DNA of 64,000 nucleotides, taken from NCBI GenBank assembly GCA_022606425.2, contig JAHDVF020001361.1, positions 372,001-436,000 on the forward strand. Reading direction: 5' to 3'. A program made the translations under genes and the position numbers. Shown piece by piece: positions 60,801 to 64,000 of this stretch; positions within the stretch are counted from its first letter, which is position 1; every line of letters begins with the position of its first letter. The notes below the pieces were generated by a model. The model ran no database searches. It was given only the letters and a program-made list of their open reading frames with translations, and was not told the origin of the DNA. The DNA comes from Lepidostoma basale. Its lineage: Eukaryota; Arthropoda; Insecta; Trichoptera; Lepidostomatidae.

Positions 60801-62808
60801 AAAGAGCCAAGCTTGGTATAACCTCAAGGGACAGATTTAGAAACGAATTTATTCGACTACAAACCAAGGAGGCTCTGAGGATGGGCGGGCTGAAGTGGTG
60901 ATGGACTGGCCATGTCTGTCGGAAAACCGACGGCCGATGGGAGAGACGGGTTTTGGAGTGGAGACCGCGTACAGGATTTCGCAGAGTTGGACGTCCCCCT
61001 GCCCGCTTACCGACGATCTAAAGAGGATTGCTGGACGTGGATGGATTGGAGCGGCAATGGATAGGGGGCGGTGGCGTGCTTTGGGAGAGGCCTACATTCA
61101 GCAGTGGATGACAGACGGCTGATGATGATGATGATAGGTTGACGAAACAGCTGTCGCGAAAAATAAAAATATGATAACAATTTGTGATACCATAAACAGT
61201 GTTTTATATTTTAACAGTTAATAATGTTGAAGTATCATAATGTTTCGGCCAAAACAATGGACTATTAAAAAAAAAATTAGTTACCATGAGTCTTAGTTCC
61301 TGTGCCGAAAGCAGGGGCGGAGGAGGCGGGGGGCGCACCAGGCGTAGCAGGGCCAGTCTCCAGCGTCGGGTAGGGGCGCAGGCCCTGCGCACTGCGATCC
61401 ATGGAGCCTCCACCACCTCACGAGCCACCAACGCCGACAGTCGTGATACACAGCGCTCTAGCTCTTCCTGCACGTATAAAATCAACAATTTCAACGATTT
61501 ATCTTCCATACACTATCCAATACCGTGCTTTGAGCTACAGAAGGTTTTTACCCATTGCAGGCAGCTAACCTTACCTTGGAACCCTCTTTTTTTTATCCAG
61601 AAATGCGAACCGATTCCGTAATTATTGTCAACTCTACTCTAACTGCCAGAGAAACAATGGCTCTGTTGTAGGAAACTGTGAAGATTATTTTGTACCCACC
61701 TATACTCGTAAATAGCCTGTTTGCAACTCTATGCCTTTTACTTTGACACCATTTTATTGATCATATGTACTCTTAAATGGGCTGTTTGCAACCAAGTCTT
61801 TTATCATATTATTACTGGGAATTTAAATTATATTTAATATTTTGGATATGATACCTGGGCGTAGTGGAAAGCTGCTCTGTTAGGCGCAGTAGCTGGTAGA
61901 GAAAAAGTATAGGCGCACGCTCCAGCCAGGACTCTTCGGCTGAGGGCTAATTCCCTCGCAGCTGCTTCCAATACTCCTCCACCAGAACCTGGAACCGCAA
62001 CATCCAACATAAAACATTAATTAAATGCAGGATTTGGACTTGGATTGTTTGCGAGTGCGAATGAAAAGTCACAGGTTGTAATAGTACTCGTACATATTTA
62101 TTTCGATAGACACAGACACATGGTGAATTAAAACAGAGAGAGGACGGTTGTAGACGTCTGCACGAATAGATGTCCGAGATAAAAGAATGCGCGCACGGTG
62201 ACATGCGTGCGCGAGACACATCCGAGGCCAGTGTTAAGACGAATCTTTGTTAGGCGTTATGCTATTACCAGCATAGTAGCTCAGTGCAGGCGTAAAAGGT
62301 TAGTTAAGTGTATGGGATTAATCCTCCCACTACTGATTTTATAGCGTACAGAGGATCAATTCTAATAGCTATTCCTTTTACGTCTGGTGGAATCACTGTT
62401 GGAAATGTTGGATTATTTATGCGGGGTCTAGATTTATTACCTCCTAAAGAGAGCAAAGGAAGAATTGGGGTTTATGTCAAAGTTCTACTTTTTTCTCAAA
62501 ATGGTTCAGCAAATCGAGAGATAAAACCATTTTCACTATCTCTCTTGAAGATGCTTAGTAAAATTAAAATTAAAATGGAGAAGTGAGTTTTTTTTAATGT
62601 CTTCCAAAATATCGGTTTCAGATTACAATTTGTAGCCCAATATAAAATGAGGAACTCAAGTCTGCTCACCAGTAGGATCCAGAGCTTTGACTTTAGATGG
62701 AGTGGCTAAAATGAGTGGTCTCTCGAAGGCCCAACGCTGCTCGTGCCTTCGGAACCTCGCGCATAGAACAGCGAATCTCCATTGCTCCTGGGCTTCGACA
62801 TTTTGAAC
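48825..62808 (-). CDS. ANKIB1: ANKIB1-type RBR E3 ubiquitin ligase, 3' part (12 exons)
   Basis: Exons in transcript order: 62670-62808, 61855-61988, 61285-61467, 59663-59849, 59130-59261, 58202-58276, 56882-57081, 55844-55996, 54378-54480, 53083-53227, 51180-51223 and 48825-51061 (stop). Every junction keeps phase, giving about 1243 codons. The first three exons form the Ariadne helical domain (LEAAARELALSRRVLAGACA, YTFSLP, HYAQEELERCVSRLSALVA), which in this family follows RING1-IBR-RING2 and restrains the ligase. Two ubiquitin-interacting motifs follow: DLIIALEMSRLQ (exon 5) and DDQLKLAIQLSLQE (exon 7), the latter closely resembling the ANKIB1 motif. The last exon is a 745-codon, serine-rich, probably disordered tail with a basic patch (KRRKRSKKKDKSDGKKDR). 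Ankyrin repeats and RING domains must lie beyond the right edge. The donors of exon 5 (GTCAAC) and exon 8 (GTAAAA) are weak. A candidate poly(A) signal is at 48500-48505 (minus). It is the only long host gene on this strand. Confidence 0.88.
51120..51162 (-). repeat. Hammerhead-like half motif
   Basis: The minus strand reads CCCCAGCAAGGCGAAACACGTCACTCC; the 5' box is missing. It lies in the last ANKIB1 intron. Confidence 0.4.
51405..51535 (-). mobile_element. LINE-B 3' fragment in ANKIB1 intron
   Basis: ACCAGGAACGCACGAGAGAT and TGTACTTTTACTAATAAGAA are the reversed LINE-B 3' UTR. It is short and eroded. Confidence 0.6.
51570..52050 (+). mobile_element. RTE-A LINE remnants in ANKIB1 intron
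   Basis: There are two eroded 3' ends (to about 51700, and 51770-52050); the second ends GGGGAGACGGCGTGATGG-(GTTA)n. They lie antisense to ANKIB1. 52060-52540 shows nothing recognisable apart from the AGATGGCGC word. Confidence 0.7.
52550..52915 (-). mobile_element. RTE-type LINE fragment (family E)
   Basis: The minus strand reads MKNTRIREICEVEGIIIWSR, WYSHVQRMDTIRLPYIVLHN, then PPKRWKDSW-like sequence. It is frameshifted. Confidence 0.72.
53390..53640 (-). mobile_element. Tc1/IS630-like transposon remnant, copy 1
   Basis: It matches 54690-54950 over its whole length (for example CCACAAGAGTCTCA, TTGTTGAAGCGTGTAGC). The coding word corresponding to TDNIWFQQDGA is eroded. Confidence 0.6.
54070..54255 (+). 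mobile_element. Short element with RTE-A tail
   Basis: GTGTGCGGGAGATACCTATT, GGCGATGAGGTTCGCAACCC and GACGGCGTGATGGT form a truncated copy ending about 120 bases from an ANKIB1 exon. 53640-54060 holds only short low-complexity sequence. Confidence 0.7.
54607..54991 (-). mobile_element. Tc1/IS630-like element, internally deleted, copy 2
   Basis: Inverted ends (AGGGTATTTTAATACGGACG at 54609 and its partner near 54966-54990) enclose a transposase scrap, MDTDNIWFQQDGAT on the minus strand, a hallmark of the catalytic domain of this group. The rest is deleted. 54991-55470 has no recognisable feature. Confidence 0.75.
55475..55650 (+). mobile_element. tRNA-derived SINE, diverged
   Basis: CCTTCGTGGTAAAGTGGTAA and GGTTCGATTCTCGGCGATG are followed by AATTCACGTGACAATAAAAA. 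It lies in an ANKIB1 intron, antisense to the gene. Confidence 0.75.
56160..56650. mobile_element. RTE-A LINE remnants
   Basis: 56160-56280 has eroded sense sequence (CCTTATGTATGTAACGATGC, GAAATGAGATCCCTTAGATG). 56510-56650 has an antisense 3' end (AACTAACAACCACGACGGC). They lie in an ANKIB1 intron. Confidence 0.6.
57145..57560. mobile_element. Family E fragment followed by a LINE-B 3' end
   Basis: 57145-57240 is family E in antisense (GATGGAGCGTAAGATTCGC). From about 57255 LINE-B is in sense: LVYLPAARINQPLVTPVGRA, then ISQLSAVSSEIDVFFISEGT, ending AATAAACTGATTTGAAATG. Confidence 0.75.
57590..57910 (-). repeat. Dispersed repeat X, reversed
   Basis: The reversed modules CCAACCAATGACAGGTCATA, CGTCTTCGTCTCTATTGAGA and TGTAAATCCAGGATTTCGTA are present. 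Confidence 0.65.
58405..58660 (+). mobile_element. RTE-type LINE remnant (family D)
   Basis: It reads LEAFEMWSYRRLLGISWRDI, then frameshifts into a second frame (GRPRREYLEDLLVDVR). It lies in an ANKIB1 intron, antisense to the gene. Confidence 0.65.
58913..59054 (+). ncRNA. Hammerhead-like ribozyme element, all core bases present, with 34-bp inverted ends
   Basis: 58961-59000 reads in order: stem I TGCC, box CTGATGA, an extra A, stem II GCTTG with loop GGTC and CAAGC, GAAA, self-complementary helix III (ACTAGT), T at the cleavage position, stem I GGCA. All hammerhead core bases (C3 to A9, G12 to A14) are present. An outer stem I (ATTATA/TATAAT) can form. The deviation is the single extra A before stem II. 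Perfect 34-bp inverted repeats at 58913-58946 and 59021-59054 bound it. It is antisense to ANKIB1, in an intron. Helix III has no loop, so cleavage would need two copies or a dimer. Confidence 0.6.
59434..59550 (+). repeat. Conserved short repeat, copy 2
   Basis: This is nearly identical to 29908-30025 (GACCCACATAAGTGGACTTC.., GAAAACGCCTGACTTAGGAC). It lies in an ANKIB1 intron close to exon 59663-59849. Confidence 0.7.
59999..60352. repeat. 354-bp fold-back element, 90-bp arms, hammerhead-like motifs
   Basis: The arms 59999-60088 and 60263-60352 are inverted copies with only a few differences, including the GC-rich word CGATCCGCGCGCCCGTGGCA. At 60243-60273 (+) TTGATAA, GCC..GGGC, GAAACATGTC is a hammerhead-like motif with two box changes. 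The minus-strand partner at about 60080 (GAAACACGTC) is more eroded. Confidence 0.7.
60395..61210. repeat. Fold-back element with GAAACAGCTGTC ends, split by a LINE
   Basis: CGCGACAGCTGTTTC (60423-60437) and GAAACAGCTGTCGCG (61144-61158) face each other, with TATGGTATCA/TGATACCATA as outer words. A family C LINE interrupts the right arm; ATAGGTTGACGA is duplicated at 60662-60673 and 61134-61145. 60538-60603 matches 62503-62570. Confidence 0.6.
60674..61133 (+). mobile_element. RTE-type LINE fragment (family C) with 12-bp target duplication
   Basis: The remnants read QCLKTKVFNQCILPVMTYGD, MERAKLGITSRDRFRN-like residues, then DDLKRIAGRGWIGAAMDRGR and ALGEAYIQQWMTDG, with a GATGATGATG tail. The frame is broken. 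It lies in an ANKIB1 intron. Confidence 0.82.
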
Positions 62809-62939
62809 CTACAAATATTACAAAAAAAACATAAGACATAAATGATAAGAAGAGTTAACAGTACATATTAGTTAATCGAAATTGAAGTTAAACTAGATTC
62901 AAACAAGTGAATTATAATAACTGAACCAAATGAAGTTAT

Positions 62940-63020
62940 CTATGATAAACTAACTAACTATCTAACCATCACACCGTCTCCCCGAAGGGGTAGGGGGAAA
63001 GAATGGACTGCCACACTGAA
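62940..63020 (-). mobile_element. RTE-A LINE 3' end
   Basis: CTAACTAACTATCTAACCATCACACCGTCTCCCC is only the reversed terminus. 62820-62940 has nothing recognisable. Confidence 0.65.
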
Positions 63021-63104
63021 TGAAGAAATATGATGCCACACTGAATAAAGAAATATGAAAAAAAACTTTTTTGAAACGCAGTTTTTCCACTTTTGGGTTT
63101 ATTT

Positions 63105-63150
63105 TTCTCGACATGTTTTGAAGACTTTACACCTTCATCATCGGGAGAAC
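63105..63150 (-). repeat. Hammerhead-like motif, decayed
   Basis: The minus strand has stem I TTCTC/GAGAA (five pairs), CCGATGA, TGAAG..CTTC, AAAA, CATGTC: two core changes (U4 to C, G12 to A), but stems I and II still pair. Confidence 0.5.
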
Positions 63151-63394
63151 GATAACGATTTAAGCATATCTAAAATTAAAATTATTTTTTATTTCTTAAC
63201 CAATATATTATATGAATATAATATTGATGAAAACATCCGTTTTCTAGAAGTTTTATTATATTATATAGAGTGTTTTTAAAACATAGTTTTTGAATAATGT
63301 TCAAACAGTGAATGTTGAATGTCTCTTCAATGACGGGTCCACAATAGAGAAAACCTTCTACTCACTTTTAGCTTAAACTCTTATATGTCCAAAA

Positions 63395-64000
63395 CTAAAC
63401 TAACCATCACGCCGTCTCCCTGAAGGGGTAGGCAGAAAGAATGGACTACCACACTTTTCTTTCCTGACATATTTCTCTCGATTCCTCAACATTCATACAT
63501 CGTGTCATGTCGTGTCATATTTGATTCTGACACATTTTCCTCGGTCTTCCTCTATTTCTGGTTCCATTTCCATCGTTAAATATAATTTTTAACCATTCTT
63601 TCTTCATTCATATTTTCCATATGTCCAAACCATCTTAATCATTCTCTCATTATTTTGTTCATAACACCATCATTTGCACCGCATTCACTTCTTATATATT
63701 CATTCGACACTCGACATAAGACATTCGACACAGAGTATTTAGACATTCGTCTAAGAGATCTCATTTCTACTGAATTTATTCTACTTTCATCCTTCTTTTG
63801 CCAGTTCCATGCTTCGCTGCCATACATAAGGGTCGGCAGAAGAACACCATTGTGCACTGCCATTCTAGCTTTTTTGGATAGGTTTTTGTTTGCGATGACA
63901 ACTTTAAGTGCACCATTCAGTTTGTTGCCTGCCCTAACCCTTCTTTCAATATCCCTCTCCACTCGCCATCTCTTGTAAACATACTACCTAAATACACGAA
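63395..64000 (-). mobile_element. RTE-A LINE, running off the window
   Basis: The minus-strand frame 63639-63962 reads ALKVVIANKNLSKKARMAVH, TLMYGSEAWNWQKKDESRIN and VSNEYIRSECGANDGVMNKI. The 3' end at about 63400 has the usual CGGCGTGATGG terminus. The element continues beyond 64000, upstream in its own orientation. Confidence 0.85.

Noticed and set aside
62308..62586. A 92-codon frame at the right side of the ANKIB1 locus
   Set aside because: Its second half is the 65-bp repeat also found at 60538, and it lies in an ANKIB1 intron in antisense; no domain recognised.

Overview
This is a window of an insect-like nuclear genome: AT-rich, with short GT-AG exons separated by transposon-filled introns. 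It carries several RTE-type non-LTR families, a LINE with a (GATTT)n tail, mariner, hAT, piggyBac and Tc1/IS630 remnants, a tRNA-derived SINE and many fold-back elements. The species cannot be fixed from sequence alone; Lepidoptera or another holometabolous insect is an inference.

Three host genes can be built by splicing. (1) 12131-21613 (+) is a secreted chymotrypsin-fold serine protease homologue in four exons. Its catalytic His and Ser positions are both Thr, it lacks the usual Arg/Lys activation site, and exons 2 and 3 do not join in frame. (2) 27170-34965 (+) is a complete seven-exon heparan-alpha-glucosaminide N-acetyltransferase (HGSNAT), 562 codons with every junction in phase. (3) 48825-62808 (-) is the 3' part (12 exons, about 1243 codons) of an ANKIB1-type RBR E3 ubiquitin ligase, from the Ariadne domain through two ubiquitin-interacting motifs to a very long tail. 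Its ankyrin and RING exons should lie beyond the right edge. The three genes show no functional link.

Layout: 1-12 kb is nested transposons. 12-22 kb is the protease gene, whose 5.8 kb first intron is packed with LINE copies. 22-27 kb is repeats plus a GC-rich island. 27-35 kb is HGSNAT with mariner copies in introns 1, 2 and 5. 35-48.8 kb is intergenic repeats, including a mariner with both ends, a piggyBac with TTAA ends, two adjacent fold-backs and three evenly spaced AGATGGCG motifs. 48.8-62.8 kb is ANKIB1. The last kb is an antisense RTE copy.

The most unusual content is a scattered family of fold-back elements carrying a hammerhead-ribozyme-like core: CTGANGA, a stem II that differs from copy to copy but pairs, GAAA, a loopless self-complementary helix III (ACCGGT, ACATGT, ACTAGT), then the cleavage-site nucleotide and a closing stem I. 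The best copy (58961-59000) keeps all core bases and lies between perfect 34-bp inverted repeats. Others are at 42828-42866 and, on the minus strand, 21660-21701; at least nine more are decayed. All copies have one extra base between the CTGANGA box and stem II, so catalysis is not certain. Other notable items are an open frame from HGSNAT exon 2 into a mariner transposase C-terminus, a chimeric two-LINE reading frame, and a short element sharing its 3' tail with an RTE LINE.
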